Counted from the stretch's first letter, positions 11,976 through 22,319 are shown. The stretch is DNA of 64,000 bases from Gonatopus flavifemur (GCA_018340375.1 JAFFJZ010000017.1:1850001-1914000); one strand, 5' to 3'. The notes: generated by a model from the sequence alone, not told the origin. Translations and numbers: made by a program.

Positions 11976-12522
11976 ACTTCGAGCAATTATTGTAACAGCA
12001 TCAAGCACCCCTCATGTTAGAAGCAAGGGGACTTCCGATAATCAAGCACTCCGGAGGAAACAGAGAACTACCATGTCCACGTCGCCGTTCCTGGGTAGTG
12101 CTGAGAGTAGTTAATCGATAACTCCGACGGTCCATACCTTGCACCCCAATGGTCGAAAAGGGGTCCATGACCAGTATTTCGTGAAGGGTTCGAAGCCAGC
12201 TTTCCCATGCCATGATAAAAAAAATGGGTGTCCCATTTAAAAAAACCATCTTGACCCCTGAATGACCTCCAAAATCACCTCTGAGGGAGTTTTCAAGATC
12301 AGCATCATATTTCCCCCTTGGAACCCTAAAATTTTTATCTGGAATATTTTTTTCCGTCCCCACTAGTTTCCGAGATATTCGACTATATCACTTCAAATGG
12401 ACCACGCTGTATATATCAATCATATCAGCGCTCTCTGGGAGTAACTTCAACAACTAAAAATACAAAAGAAATACACCAATATATTGACTTTCAATTCGTC
12501 ACAGCTTCCTAACACTTGTTCT

Positions 12523-12790
12523 GGTAGCCCCCCAATTGTCCGAAAGTTCAACATACCGAATGCTCAATACGCCAAAAATGCTTTAACCGAACATCAATGA
12601 GCCGAATAATTATTATTGTGCCGAAAAATTCTGATTGGTCCGTCTTGTAGAATACACAAGTAAGCAGCTATTTGCATTTGAGTTCGGAAATTCGGCGCAA
12701 AGATTATTCGGCTCATTGATGTTCGGTCAGAGAATTTTCGGCACATTGAGCATTCGGTATGTTGGAGTTTCGGACTATTGGGGGGCTACC
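12523..12790. mobile_element. Foldback MITE, GGTAGCCCCCCAAT termini
   Basis: A 268-bp palindromic element beginning GGTAGCCCCCCAATTGTCCG, with arms of about 90 bp rich in CCGAA/TTCGG words. No convincing target duplication. Layout and vocabulary resemble the foldback at 19994-20260 and, more loosely, 25716-25850. Confidence 0.75.
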
Positions 12791-12850
12791 TATGCAGATA
12801 TATTTGTATCAGTGGGTCGGACAACTGGAGGTCTATCTCCCTTCGATTCC

Positions 12851-13425
12851 ACACACGGAAAAGAGTATGCAGTACGATAGACAGTGTTGCCAACACCAGC
12901 AAATTCAGTACTCGTTTGCTCTGTAAGGTCGCGTGCGTAGGTCGTATTTCATCCTGCGTACGTACGCCACGCCCGAGCAGGAAAACTCTATGGCAATCCT
13001 CAGATTCTATGTGGCCCATATACGAGTCACAAACTGAGGATTGCTCTAGCATTTTTCTGCTTGGGTGGTTCATGGTGCAACATATTGAAGCATATTCATG
13101 CACAATGAAATATGTTGTACGGTGGGTAAAAAAAGTCCGTGTCAGTTCCAACGGAAAGATTTTTGATATTCTATAGTTATTTATGAAATTCTGAGATCTT
13201 GCTTCCATCAGTTGAATAGATAATGCTTAGATTATACATCAGAAGGGTTACAATATTACGAAGTACAACAAAACCCCTCAAATCTTTCCGTTGGGGAGGA
13301 CACCGACTTTTTTTACTCACTGTACACTCAATGAAACGTACGCCACCTTGTAGAACAAACGAGCACTAAATTTACTGGTGTCGGCAGCGCTCTCAATATA
13401 ATGCGTACCTTTTTCCGTGCACAGA
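12851..13425. mobile_element. Foldback MITE with a nested insertion
   Basis: The left arm from about 12851 (ACACGGAAAAGAGTATGC, then TTTGCTCTGTAAGGTCGC) pairs with the right arm ending near 13425 (GCGTACCTTTTTCCGTGC). The 13120-13322 element interrupts it. The overlapping open frames of 130-140 codons on both strands here reflect palindromic DNA, not genes. Confidence 0.6.
13120..13322. mobile_element. Tc1-type MITE with TA duplication
   Basis: A 203-bp element flanked by TA (13118-13119 and 13323-13324). Termini are CGGTGGGTAAAAAAAGTCCG and the reverse complement of CAGTGAGTAAAAAAAGTCGG. Subterminal AACGGAAAGATTT pairs with AAATCTTTCCGTT. A relative lies at 26081-26289. Confidence 0.7.
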
Positions 13426-13940
13426 GGTGACGTGATTACATTGAAAACTGTTCTGTATGGGATAATTCTCGCTGTTTTCTTCAGATCAGGATTCAAAGTA
13501 TCACCTGTATTATTTTGAATTCAGATGAGAAGTCGAATGATTTGAGGGATGACGACCTTACTAACAGCTCTACCAATATCGCCATGACATCAGGAAAAAC
13601 AAGTGGTAAAATGACATAATTTGTATATACATATTTTATACCTTTAGAAGATTAAAATTAGTACTTACCTTGCATTGTTGGAAAAATCAGTATATAACTT
13701 GGTAATACGGATATGAAGTTTTTCACGTAACAGTGTTACGAAATTTTGTATCATCTGAACACATGTTACCATATCTATTTACATCATTGTTACAAAATTT
13801 AGTATCAATTTTGTTATGAAATTTTATGTCATAGCTTGAACGAAATTTAATATCATTTTTTATATAAGATTTTGTTGATTTGAAAAATCGGTAAATCGGA
13901 AGTAAAAGATCGATTTGTATCGAGATCGCCCATCTCTAGG

Positions 13941-14201
13941 CTCCTATGGAAAAGATCTCATAAATATTGATATGTGGAATCTATGAGACTTTATGAAATT
14001 CTTTGTCTAGGAACTTATAAGATTTCATAATACGTTATGAGATTCAATGAGCACAAAATTGAATTTTATCAGACTTTACGAGCCATTATGAAAAATCTCA
14101 TAGAGACGAATACAATGGGAATCTCCTATGAGATTTTGATGTGCTTCTGTCCAGGAATTCATGAGAATGTATCAGCGCTTAATCAGACCTTTTCAACAGG
14201 G
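13941..14201. mobile_element. MITE of the CCCTGTTGAAA family, copy 1
   Basis: The left end CTCCTATGGAAAAGATCTCA and the right end CTTTTCAACAGGG bracket AT-rich DNA full of TATGAGATTT words. Related copies are at 16122-16378 and 26798-27065. Confidence 0.55.
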
Positions 14202-14727
14202 TATGTGTAAAAATATTGAAAAACTTCGTAACAGTGAGAAGTACAACACTTCATATCATGTTTTGAAATTCCATGCAGACTTTTATAAATATTGAAACTA
14301 TTTTTCTATGAATTAGCCGTGAGATCTACCTGTGGAATTACTTTCATGTTTTATTCAGCTCCGAATGTGGAACCGAAAGTCAGCGTCAACGGATCTGGCG
14401 ATTCATGAAGATTTTATTTTGATTTTATCTTTATGTTATAATATACTATATACATTTTCAATATATGGTTACTGTTTCATTTTAAATAATTCATTCAAAA
14501 TATAAGATATATGTATCCAAATACATAATATATATATATATATATCGGCAGAAGAATATATATCTTCTATTTTCTCTCATCGGGAAGAATATATACTGTT
14601 AATAAACTTATATAAATTACTGTTTGGTTTCTTCGAAGAACAATGACCAATTCCTCCGAATTTGTTGAAAATTTTCTAAGATAACAGTAATTAAGACCGT
14701 AGGTTTTGTAAAATGATCAGCATAAAA
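14202..14727. other. Unassigned AT-rich DNA with a (TA)n tract
   Basis: A short (TA)n tract near 14526-14544; otherwise nothing recognised. Confidence 0.5.
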
Positions 14728-15305
14728 AGGTTCGTTCGTTATATGAGCCTTAAGTTACTGTAACTTACACCAAACCAATCAATTTGGGCATATGAAAAGG
14801 AATAGCGAACCCAAAATAGTTGGAGTAAGCTGGGGGGAGTTAAAACACGCCAAACGAACTCAGCTGAAGTTATCCAAGTAGAATTAATGGAGTCCAAATG
14901 CAAGTCCACTAAGAGAAAACTGTAGCTGAAATTCAGTCCACAGACATTTTAGTAGTTGAAGTAACCATAATTTTCATTGTAGTAGCTATGAAAATCGCCG
15001 TCTCAAAGAAAACGCATAGCACCACAGTTTAGGAAGAGTTCTTTATACATGCATTTTGAATTCTTGTAACTCCAAATAAATTCATACTGAATTCTTTCTA
15101 AACTGTGGTGCTGTGAGGGAATGCAGCTACTATGATTAGAAACTGTACTTACCTTTATTGAACAATAGCTAAGTTCGTTTACCGATGTCCCAAGTTACCC
15201 CAACTCGCTCCAAGTATTTTGGATTCGCTACTTCCAGTTTAAGCAACGAAATGATTGGTTTGGTACAAGTTGGAGCAACTCAGGGCACGTAGAACGAACG
15301 AACCT
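14728..15305. mobile_element. Foldback element with GGTTCGTTCGTT termini and an inner palindrome
   Basis: About 150-bp arms (14728-14880 against 15155-15305) begin AGGTTCGTTCGTT and end AACGAACGAACCT. The centre contains a second palindrome, 15018-15112, with AGCACCACAGTTTAG paired to CTAAACTGTGGTGCT. This looks like a MITE inserted into a MITE. Confidence 0.7.
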
Positions 15306-15621
15306 ATTGTTTGGACCCCTGTGTTCTCTCAGGGTCTCTTGTAAGAAATGAACATTTTCAGCAGTATCTCAAAATTTATAAACCGTTTTATTAAGTTTGT
15401 GGTTGAAAGTATATACAATATTCATCGGAAGTTGCAGTTACTCGCAAAGTGATAATTCGTAAATTCGAGAAAAATCAGTAGAAGTTTCTAGCTCTTTTTG
15501 AATAGCCAAACTTTTACCGCTTTCAGGTGAACTGGCCTTCGGGCACTGATATGTATACAGTGGATACGAGTTCGCCCTGGAATCCATGCCATTCCTTGTA
15601 CCGAGAAAAGTCTATGCTTGT
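15306..15621. other. Unassigned DNA
   Basis: No feature recognised. Confidence 0.4.
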
Positions 15622-15800
15622 ACCAGGGGGCATAAACTCAATAGAATAATTTTCAGAACCATCATCAGCGTCGCCGTGTGTAGGAACAATCGAACTTCAT
15701 GGGATTCCCCTCACGTATATAATACACATAGTTATAAATGTCCTCTTACACATACAGAAATAATAGTATATCCGTGTGAATCTATTAGAACCGCCATTTT
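15622..15800. repeat. Dispersed repeat, uninterrupted copy
   Basis: This 179-bp stretch recurs in reverse complement at 35502-35669, where the CACTA element has cut it. It includes CATAAACTCAATAGAATAAT and TCTATTAGAACCGCCATTTT. It gives the empty-site sequence used to define the CACTA duplication. Confidence 0.75.
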
Positions 15801-16079
15801 GTTTGCAATAGCATCACCCGGCATAGGTTTTAACGATTCTAACCAAATTCAACATTCGTGTCACAAATTTAGGACTTTTGTACAGGTTTTATGACATATT
15901 ATTTATTTGCAGTCATTAAAATGTTTATATTGACAACAATATCAATTAAGTTTATCAATGCGATTCATTTATTAACTCATCAACTCGGATTAACCTGGTA
16001 GGAAATATTGCACGTGGTAAGTATTTTGTTTTCTACTATGGAAATATATTTTCATTTCATGATTTCATCTATAATCGTA

Positions 16080-16589
16080 CACAGAAAAAAAATTGTCTTG
16101 ATTCCACACCCATTGTCTCATCCCTATTGAAAAATTCCAATAGAAACCGATAGGTGTAATTTTATCGGAATCAATGGGTTTCTATGGATGTTCAGTGTCG
16201 TCTTGTCACAGCCGCTATAGGTTTCTATCGGATTCCATGTGGAAATCAATATTCTATTGGTTTCTACGTGTACAATTGGTAAAACCTCATAAATACCGAT
16301 GGAAAATAATTTTCTATTGGAAAACCATGTCGTTTTGTCACAGGATCTATGGGAATCTATTGGAATTTTTCAACAGGGAGATATAACGAGAACAATATTT
16401 ATCTTGTTCCAAATAAACTTGCTCTGAATTGAGGAAATATTGTTTCAGTTCAAATTTCGGTTCGAAATTTTTCTTGAACCAAAACAATATTTTCTCAAAT
16501 CAAAACAAGTTTATTTGGAACAAGACAAATATTGTTTTCGTTACATATGAGACAATGGGTGTGGAATCGAGACAACTTTTTTTTCTGTG
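16080..16589. mobile_element. TA-flanked MITE (CACAGAAAAAAAATTG termini)
   Basis: A 510-bp element between TA at 16078-16079 and 16590-16591. Long imperfect inverted ends include CACAGAAAAAAAATTGTCTT and CCACACCCATTGTCTCA. TA duplication and CA termini fit the Tc1/mariner superfamily. It carries the nested element 16122-16378 and a further inner palindrome near 16405-16515 (CAAATAAACTTG / CAAGTTTATTTG). Confidence 0.7.
16122..16378. mobile_element. MITE of the CCCTGTTGAAA family, copy 2 (nested)
   Basis: Begins CCCTATTGAAAAATTCCAAT and ends ATTGGAATTTTTCAACAGGG. It lies within the TA-flanked MITE, hence is younger than it. Confidence 0.65.
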
Positions 16590-16732
16590 TACAGTTGTAA
16601 AATCCTGATATATTGTATCGAATAATTGAACTTTTTATTCACAATATTTCTATTGCAAAAAATTCCTTTACGTACTTAATTCCTGTATAGATTATTGAAT
16701 TATCATGTAAATAATGTCTTCTATTTCCAGTG

Positions 16733-17020
16733 ATGGGGTGTTACGACTGTGTCGTCTCGGGGTGCACTTCTGGGCGAAAAGACCCTAATCATCGATTTCC
16801 CACAAACGAATTGAAAGGAAGAATTTGGATACAGTTGACTGGAAATCTCGAACTCCAGAGGATGGAGTATGACGACGTTTCAAAACAACACAAAAGGATT
16901 TGTCGTAAACACTTCTCCAAAGATGCTTGGATCTGCATGTATAAACGATTCAAACTTAAGCCAGAGGTGATACCAACTCTGTATTTACCTATGAATCAAA
17001 CATATCCGCAGAAAAATTGG
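16733..17020 (+). pseudogene. THAP9-like gene, exon 1: THAP zinc finger
   Basis: Preceded by CTATTTCCAG, so a 5' UTR intron is likely. The ATG at 16733 opens 96 codons with the C2CH signature: CYDCVVSGC at the start, then HRFP, IWIQL, CRKHFSKDAW, and LKPEVIPTLYLP at the end. Spacing and the terminal Pro-containing box match the THAP fold, a sequence-specific DNA-binding domain. All metal ligands are present. The exon ends in phase 0 at TGG|GTAATT. The mariner at 17199 sits in the following intron. Confidence 0.85.
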
Positions 17021-17198
17021 GTAATTGAATTGATATTGTTCCTCGATAAATGAATATTTTATTGAAATTTTACTTGGTCTAATGATTTTGAATTTCACTA
17101 TGTATTTTAGAATTTCAAAGGATTTTTAGTTTAGTTTTTTAAAAATATTGTCCGTAACGAAAGAACATATGGAAAAATATGTGATTTTTGTAAGACTA

Positions 17199-18491
17199 CG
17201 AGGGTGGATTGATAAGTTTCCGGCCTGACCAAGAAAAACAACGTTTTTAAGAATTTTTTTTTTTTATTTCTCAACATAATCTCCTCCAAGGCTGATACAT
17301 TTCTCATAGCGGTGTTCTAGTCTAGTAATGCCATCTCTATAGACTGATTCGTCAAGCTCCTCAAAATACCCATTTACAGCTTCGATTACTTCTTCATTGT
17401 CCGCAAATGTCTTACCGCCAAGCCATTTTTTGAGGTTAGGAAACAGATAATAGTCACTCGGGGCTAGGTCTGGAGAGTAGGGAGGGTGCGGCATTAATTC
17501 AAACTCCAGATCGTTGATTTTAGCCATCGCAACGATTGACGTGTGCGCTGGTGCGTTATCGTGATGAAACAAGATTTTTTTCTTCGCCAGATGAGGTCGT
17601 TTAATTTTCACTTCGTGGCTCAAACGTTGCAATAAGTCTGCGTAGTATTGACCAGTGATAGTTTTACCCTTTTCAAGGTAATCAATGTATATAATACCTC
17701 TTGCATCCCAAAAAACAGTAGCCATAACCTTGTTCGCCGAAAAAATTGTTTTTGCCTTCTTTGGAGTTGGTTCCCCTGGTCCAATCCACTGTTTGGACTG
17801 TTCTTTGGTTTCAGGAGTGTAGTGGTGGACCCAAGTTTCGTTAACGGTTGCGAATCGACGCAAAAATCCGCTTGGATTACGCTTATACAACGCCAAATTG
17901 GCGGTAGAAATGTTCTTTCGAATCAATTTTTGGTCGACTGTTAGCAAACGCGGCACCCATCTTGCACAGAGCTTTTCCATATACAAATGTTGGTGCAAAA
18001 TATTTTGTACACGTTCATATGACATCTTACAGGTCTCAGCTATCTCACGAACTTTTAATCTGCGATCTTTCAGCACTATTTGATGGATTTTTTCGATCAT
18101 ATCTGGAGTTGTGACCTCAATGGGGCGTCCTGAGCGAGGCTCATCAGAGGTGCTCACACGACCCTTTTTAAACTCGGAAACCCACTGCTTAACGGTTGAA
18201 TATGATGGGGAGGATGTCCCCAGTGTTGAGTCCATCTCTTCTTCAATTTCCTTCGACGTTAACCCCTTCAAATAAAAGTATTTGATGACAGCACGATTTT
18301 CCATCTTTTCCATTTTTACGAAAAACACAGAGGCGTCTTGGTCAGCGTGCTCTCAAAACTAAACTAACATGGCGATCGGACTGAAACTATAGCTACAAGC
18401 TCTCTAAGGATGGTACTATAGAACGCCACCTCAAGGTAGGCCTAGTGGCGCCATCTCTTGGTCAGGCCGGAAACTTATCAATCCACCCTCG
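17199..18491 (-). mobile_element. Mariner element, 1293 bp, irritans-like
   Basis: Perfect 36-bp terminal inverted repeats (17199-17234 and 18456-18491), starting CGAGGGTGGATTGATAAGTT, are flanked by the TA duplication (17197-17198 and 18492-18493). Length and organisation are those of a complete mariner. It interrupts intron 1 of the THAP9-like gene in antisense orientation. Confidence 0.97.
17264..18328 (-). CDS. Mariner transposase, 354 aa, full-length but with a catalytic Asp changed to Asn
   Basis: Cut-and-paste transposase. An N-terminal paired-type double helix-turn-helix (residues about 10-120; [20 protein letters not shown], then [20 protein letters not shown]) precedes a DDE domain. 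The usual DETW motif reads NETW at residue 163 (codon 17840-17842, AAC). The second Asp is D257 in [10 protein letters not shown] and the third D292 in [11 protein letters not shown], with 34 residues between them (DD34D). The linker motif WVPRLLT is normal. Length equals the family norm and there is no stop or frameshift. Losing the first metal-binding Asp should abolish strand cleavage, while DNA binding could persist. A downstream in-frame Met (residue 6 or 9) may be the true start. Confidence 0.95.
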   Translation of the reverse strand: MFFVKMEKMENRAVIKYFYLKGLTSKEIEEEMDSTLGTSSPSYSTVKQWVSEFKKGRVSTSDEPRSGRPIEVTTPDMIEKIHQIVLKDRRLKVREIAETCKMSYERVQNILHQHLYMEKLCARWVPRLLTVDQKLIRKNISTANLALYKRNPSGFLRRFATVNETWVHHYTPETKEQSKQWIGPGEPTPKKAKTIFSANKVMATVFWDARGIIYIDYLEKGKTITGQYYADLLQRLSHEVKIKRPHLAKKKILFHHDNAPAHTSIVAMAKINDLEFELMPHPPYSPDLAPSDYYLFPNLKKWLGGKTFADNEEVIEAVNGYFEELDESVYRDGITRLEHRYEKCISLGGDYVEK

Positions 18492-18714
18492 TACGTGTAG
18501 CCAGCTCAACAAAAATTTACAATGTTTTGAAGTCAATCTTGTCAACAAAACTCAAATTTGAGATCAACGATGCAGAATGATTGAACTCCATTTAGCACCT
18601 TCAAGTGCAATTTATAAACGAATTATTTGCAATCCTCTTATTGATTTCTGTGAAATACCCTTGTAATGTAATTACCAATTTTGTTGCAAATACTAAATGT
18701 CATTGGGTTTACAG

Positions 18715-18915
18715 GATGAGAGTTGCGAAGGATCAACGAATTCTTCCAATTCATCAATGAAAACGAACACGATCCAGAGCTGTCCACTGAATCTAAGAGA
18801 AGGAACACACGAGTCAAATTCAAAACGTGTCGAGACCCAGAATTTTTCGATACTTCCACAATCATTGCAAGATAACGAAGAAATTCCAGAACCAATGGCC
18901 AAAAGAAAATGTTTG
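18715..18915 (+). pseudogene. THAP9-like gene, exon 2: acidic Ser-rich linker
   Basis: Acceptor GTTTACAG, donor TTTG|GTACGA, 67 codons, phase 0 on both sides. The peptide contains STNSSNSSMKTN, HESNSKRVETQN and ILPQSLQDNEE. It is clearly related to exon 3, so one arose from the other by tandem duplication. This stretch lies between the THAP finger and the coiled coil, a poorly conserved linker in this family. Confidence 0.75.
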
Positions 18916-18992
18916 GTACGAGTATTTATAACATATTTCAAAATCTTCAATTTTCATTGTTATATTATGAAATAAATATATTTAATTCATAG

Positions 18993-19253
18993 CCTCTGGC
19001 CAAGAATGATCGTTAGAACTTTGGTGTTAGCATCAATTCACCTGTAATAAAACGTATGGATTGTTCAACTGAGAGCTGGGAAGAATCAACCAATTCATCC
19101 AATTCTCCAATTAAAATAAAAATTATTCCGAGTTTTCCAACGGAATTACACGAATCAAATTCTGAGCCTGTTGTGACACAGGATCTTCCAATACTTGAGC
19201 AATCATTTCAGGAAAATGAAATTGGAAGATTAATACCAGAAAGGGATTATTTG
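18993..19253 (+). pseudogene. THAP9-like gene, exon 3: second copy of the linker exon
   Basis: Phase 0 at both ends, 87 codons. After a TAG (19014-19016) it repeats the exon 2 pattern: ESTNSSNSPIK, HESNSEPVVTQD, ILEQSFQENE. The donor TTTG|GTATGA also resembles that of exon 2. Because both exons are phase 0, the duplication would not have disturbed the frame. Confidence 0.75.
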
Positions 19254-19321
19254 GTATGAATGTTTGTTATGTTTTGTAATGTGTTCACTTTCACATTTAA
19301 AAAGAAATTACTTGTTTATAG

Positions 19322-19584
19322 GCTTCAACTAAAAATGAAATTCTCAGCCTTGCTCCTAATGCAAATTTCCCTGCATTAGAACATATGGAAGGAAAAGATT
19401 GTTCAGTTTCCAATGAAATATCAACGCTTCCAAAAATTTCAAAGAGAGTTAAAGGACGTGAAAAACTCATACTTTTGGGCAGTAATATCCGTGCCAGAAA
19501 TTTATCTCCTAAAGCCCGAAGACTTTATGAAATCGCTGTTCACTTACGAAAGCAGCAACACAACAATTTGAAAACGATATCTAG
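19322..19584 (+). pseudogene. THAP9-like gene, exon 4: coiled-coil start
   Basis: Encodes KGREKLILLGSNIRARNLSP, KARRLYEIAVHLRKQQHN and NLKTIS, ending in phase 2. Exon 5 completes the Ser codon and continues YKSRLRAAKKF. This Lys/Arg/Leu-rich helix corresponds to the P-element/THAP9 dimerisation region. Confidence 0.75.
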
Positions 19585-19993
19585 GTTAGTACCTTATATA
19601 AATATCCTATTCTATCCACAAAAATAATCATATCCTTGAACATATTTTTTATATTTTCAAACCTTCGTTAATTATCAAATTTTCTATTTTTATCCATCCT
19701 TCCCATCCAACGTACCCATACACTATGATCAAAAGGGATGGGTAGTCCAAAGTAATTTTGTTCTCTCAGAGTATTTTCAGTAAGCAAGTTTTCTTTAGTT
19801 GCATCCTAAATTCTACAAATGATTGATGGTTTATGGTCAGTCTTGTAATAAATTCAACAATTTTGACTAAACGAAATGAATTCCACTGATAGGGCGAGCA
19901 ATTAAAAGAGACTGACTATAAACTATTAACAATCTATAGAATATGGAAACCACCTTTTATCTTATTTCAATACATCCTTGTATAGGTCAGTAT

Positions 19994-20260
19994 AGGGTGG
20001 GCCTTCAATATACCGAATCGTTTTTGCACCGAATGTTCATTATTCCGAAAATTCATGTTCCGAACGCTGATAGATCGAAGGATTATTATGCTGAATGTAT
20101 TTGATTGGATGAAAACTGCAATTTCTTGTATATTCTATATGAATGAGGAATCTGATTGCTTTCGGCATAACGAACTTTCGGTCTATCAGCGTTTGGAATA
20201 TGAATTTTCGGTATAATGAACATTCGGTGCAAAGCCAATTCGGTGTATTGAAGGCCCACC
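19994..20260. mobile_element. Foldback MITE in intron 4, GGTGGGCCTTCAATA termini
   Basis: About 265 bp; arms start GGTGGGCCTTCAATATACCG and contain repeated CCGAA/TTCGG. The octamer GTCAGTAT flanks it at 19986-19993 and 20261-20268, with two extra bases (AG) on the left side. Confidence 0.75.
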
Positions 20261-20268
20261 GTCAGTAT

Positions 20269-20454
20269 CAGGGTTGGGTAGGTATCAAATTGACGTATTA
20301 ATACGTAGTGAATGTTACGTATCATACCGTGTAACAAACCTCTGTTTCAGGGTCTTCTCATGTAATAAATGTAATTTATGTATTAGTAAATACGTATCAT
20401 ACTCGCGTAATAAATGTAACAAACCCTCCAGTGACGCGGCATTACCCAACCCTG
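20269..20454. mobile_element. hAT-type MITE in intron 4
   Basis: A 186-bp element from CAGGGTTGGGTA to TACCCAACCCTG, flanked exactly by the 8-bp GTCAGTAT (20261-20268 and 20455-20462). An 8-bp duplication and CAGGG ends fit the hAT superfamily. It shares its left duplication copy with the preceding MITE. Confidence 0.85.
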
Positions 20455-20470
20455 GTCAGTATAGGTCTCG

Positions 20471-20690
20471 GGGCCCATAAACTGAGTAGGAAAATTTGTA
20501 GAACTGTTTGTAGCGCTCCAAGCGTGAGGTCATCAAAGTATCCAGCACATATATACTAACACTAAGGCACACATATACTAACACTATTTCAAGACCTCTC
20601 TCTTTGGCTTGGAGTCTTGACAGTTCCGCGACCTCACGCTTGGAGCGCTGCAAACAGTTCTGCAGAGGCTTGTATTCAGTTCATGGGCCC
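20471..20690. mobile_element. Third adjacent foldback MITE in intron 4
   Basis: A 220-bp palindrome: GGGCCCATAAACTGAGTAGG at one end pairs with TATTCAGTTCATGGGCCC at the other, and GCGCTCCAAGCGTGAGGTC with GACCTCACGCTTGGAGCGC. No coding. Its duplication is unclear. Confidence 0.75.
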
Positions 20691-20713
20691 TGATAGGGCT
20701 ATAAAAATTTACT

Positions 20714-20992
20714 TCATACTGAAAGTACTCCCAGAGTGAAATTGTCAAAAGAACTGCCTATCTGGTCGCTAATTTCTACTCCATTAGAGTAGAAATTGAC
20801 TGTAATCCATAGTTTAGCCTTGTGAGGTATGCCCTGGCCGAACCGATGTTTCTCTTTTAAATTGAAAAGTAATGAATTTAGTGGGATCAAATCAACAGCC
20901 CGGCTCTTGTGAAGGGCCCATTTCATGGGAGCTTCAGCATCAAGCGTCAAGGTTAGAAGAAGAGAGAGGTCACACAGGAATCTAAAATACAT
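20714..20992 (-). CDS. Unrecognised open frame inside intron 4
   Basis: A 92-codon frame, open further upstream without an ATG to about 21040. It has ordinary amino-acid composition: YFRFLCDLSLLLTLTLDAE, HKSRAVDLIPLNSLLFNL, AKLWITVNFYSNGVEISD. No low complexity and no overlap with the palindromes. It may be a fragment of a mobile-element or viral-type protein. I do not recognise the family, and chance remains possible. Confidence 0.3.
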   Translation of the reverse strand: MYFRFLCDLSLLLTLTLDAEAPMKWALHKSRAVDLIPLNSLLFNLKEKHRFGQGIPHKAKLWITVNFYSNGVEISDQIGSSFDNFTLGVLSV

Positions 20993-21230
20993 CTGCTCGT
21001 TAACTTGAAAATCTTGCTGTTTGGCAAGGTAATCATTAATATCAATTTCATTAATTCATTTTTCAGAAAAAAGGAATGGAATACAAATTGGAGTGCTTAC
21101 ACCTGGACTTTTCCTTCTTTTTTTTTTCATTGGTCGGTTCCGTTGGAAACTTCGCATTGTATCAACGCTGTAAACGCATAACTTTTGCAAGAAGCAACCA
21201 ATGTTTTTCAGCCACTATGAGCGGCGTCTC

Positions 21231-21232
<2 letters not shown>

Positions 21233-21274
<42 letters not shown>
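21233..21274. repeat. (GA)n microsatellite
   Basis: About 21 perfect GA units in intron 4 of the THAP9-like gene. Confidence 0.95.
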
Positions 21275-21279
<5 letters not shown>

Positions 21280-21592
21280 AACAATTGCTCTGTATAGCAA
21301 TCCTTCAATGCAAGTAGAATTGCTATACACAGCGATATTTTGATGTCATTAAGGCATTTTTGAATGGTCTGGAATCAACGATTTGACTAGTGCAATGTCC
21401 GTTCCCTGTAAAAACAAAATCATTCAAATCGGTTTGTGGTGCAAATCTCTGGTTAAAAATGATTCAATCTTATTGGGAATCATTGAATTTTCGAACAGCC
21501 ATTTCGAAGTCTGCACATTTCTCATTGGAGAAATTTTATTTTCGTATGTGTGAATTAACTATTGTAATAATAGCTGATTTTTGTTATTACAG

Positions 21593-22319
21593 TTATAAAA
21601 GCCGATTGAGAGCTGCGAAAAAATTTCAACGATCCAATGCCTATAATTATTTAATGGGTCACTTCAATACTGCTCAACAAACTTCCTTCAACATGCAATT
21701 AAAAAATTGTTCTCACAAAAAAAGGGGCTGGAGATTTACGACCGATGAGAAAATTCTGGCGATTTCTGTATATAAACAATCTCCAAAAACCTATAAGTTT
21801 CTTCAAGAAGCATTTATATTACCTTCAGAAGTGACTGTTCGAGGGGTTTTAAAAAAATTCCACTGAAAGCTGGTCTCCATCCCCAGATACTGGAACGCTT
21901 GACAAATATCGGCGACGGTATCAAATCTGAAAAAGACAGATTATGTATATTGATGTGGGATGAGATAGCTCTGCAACCACATTTAGACTACGACTGCTCT
22001 GGTCATAAAATCATAGGATTTGAAGACTAGGGTGATGTCACCAAACCCAACTTTGCGAATCACGCGCTAGTTTTCATGCTGCGAGGGATCAACCAGAAAT
22101 GGAAAATTCCATTATATTATGGCTACTGTGAAGGTGCCACAAAATCCGAAATGCTAGCAAGGCTTATCAAGAATATCATTGAAGCTGTGAATAATACCGG
22201 ACTTGTTGTAATAGTCACAGTATGTGATCAAGCCTCTACAAATGTGTGTGCTTTGAAAAAGTTAATTAAAGAAAGTGCAGCAGTTATGGCAAAAGAGAAT
22301 GTGGAAGATGCATTTCTAC
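21593..22319 (+). pseudogene. THAP9-like gene, exon 5: RNase-H-like core, first part
   Basis: After YKSRLRAAKKF come RGWRFTTDEKILAISVYKQS and PKTYKFLQEAF. Near 21857 a run of seven A appears one base short; the frame resumes as PLKAGLHPQILERL. LMWDEIALQPHLDYD carries the first catalytic Asp expected for the family, and VTVCDQASTNVCALKKL the second. A TAG at 22028-22030 replaces what is probably Trp (FED-stop-GDVTKPNFANHALVF). It ends CTAC|GTGAGT in phase 1. Confidence 0.8.

Larger units (their letters stand above)
9768..12409 (-). mobile_element. DD41D Tc1/mariner-superfamily element B
   Basis: It starts CAGGGTGGTCTATTTGAAGT and ends with the reverse complement (one mismatch near the tip). 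TA is at 9766-9767 and 12410-12411. Arms of about 480 bp match in inverted orientation; both contain GACCTTGAAAACTCCCTCAG-type blocks. It is a different subfamily from element A, judged by terminal sequence and protein. Confidence 0.85.

Noticed and set aside
12786..13208. Open frames of 130-140 codons on both strands
   Set aside because: They cross borders of nested foldback MITEs and mirror each other on opposite strands, as palindromic DNA does.
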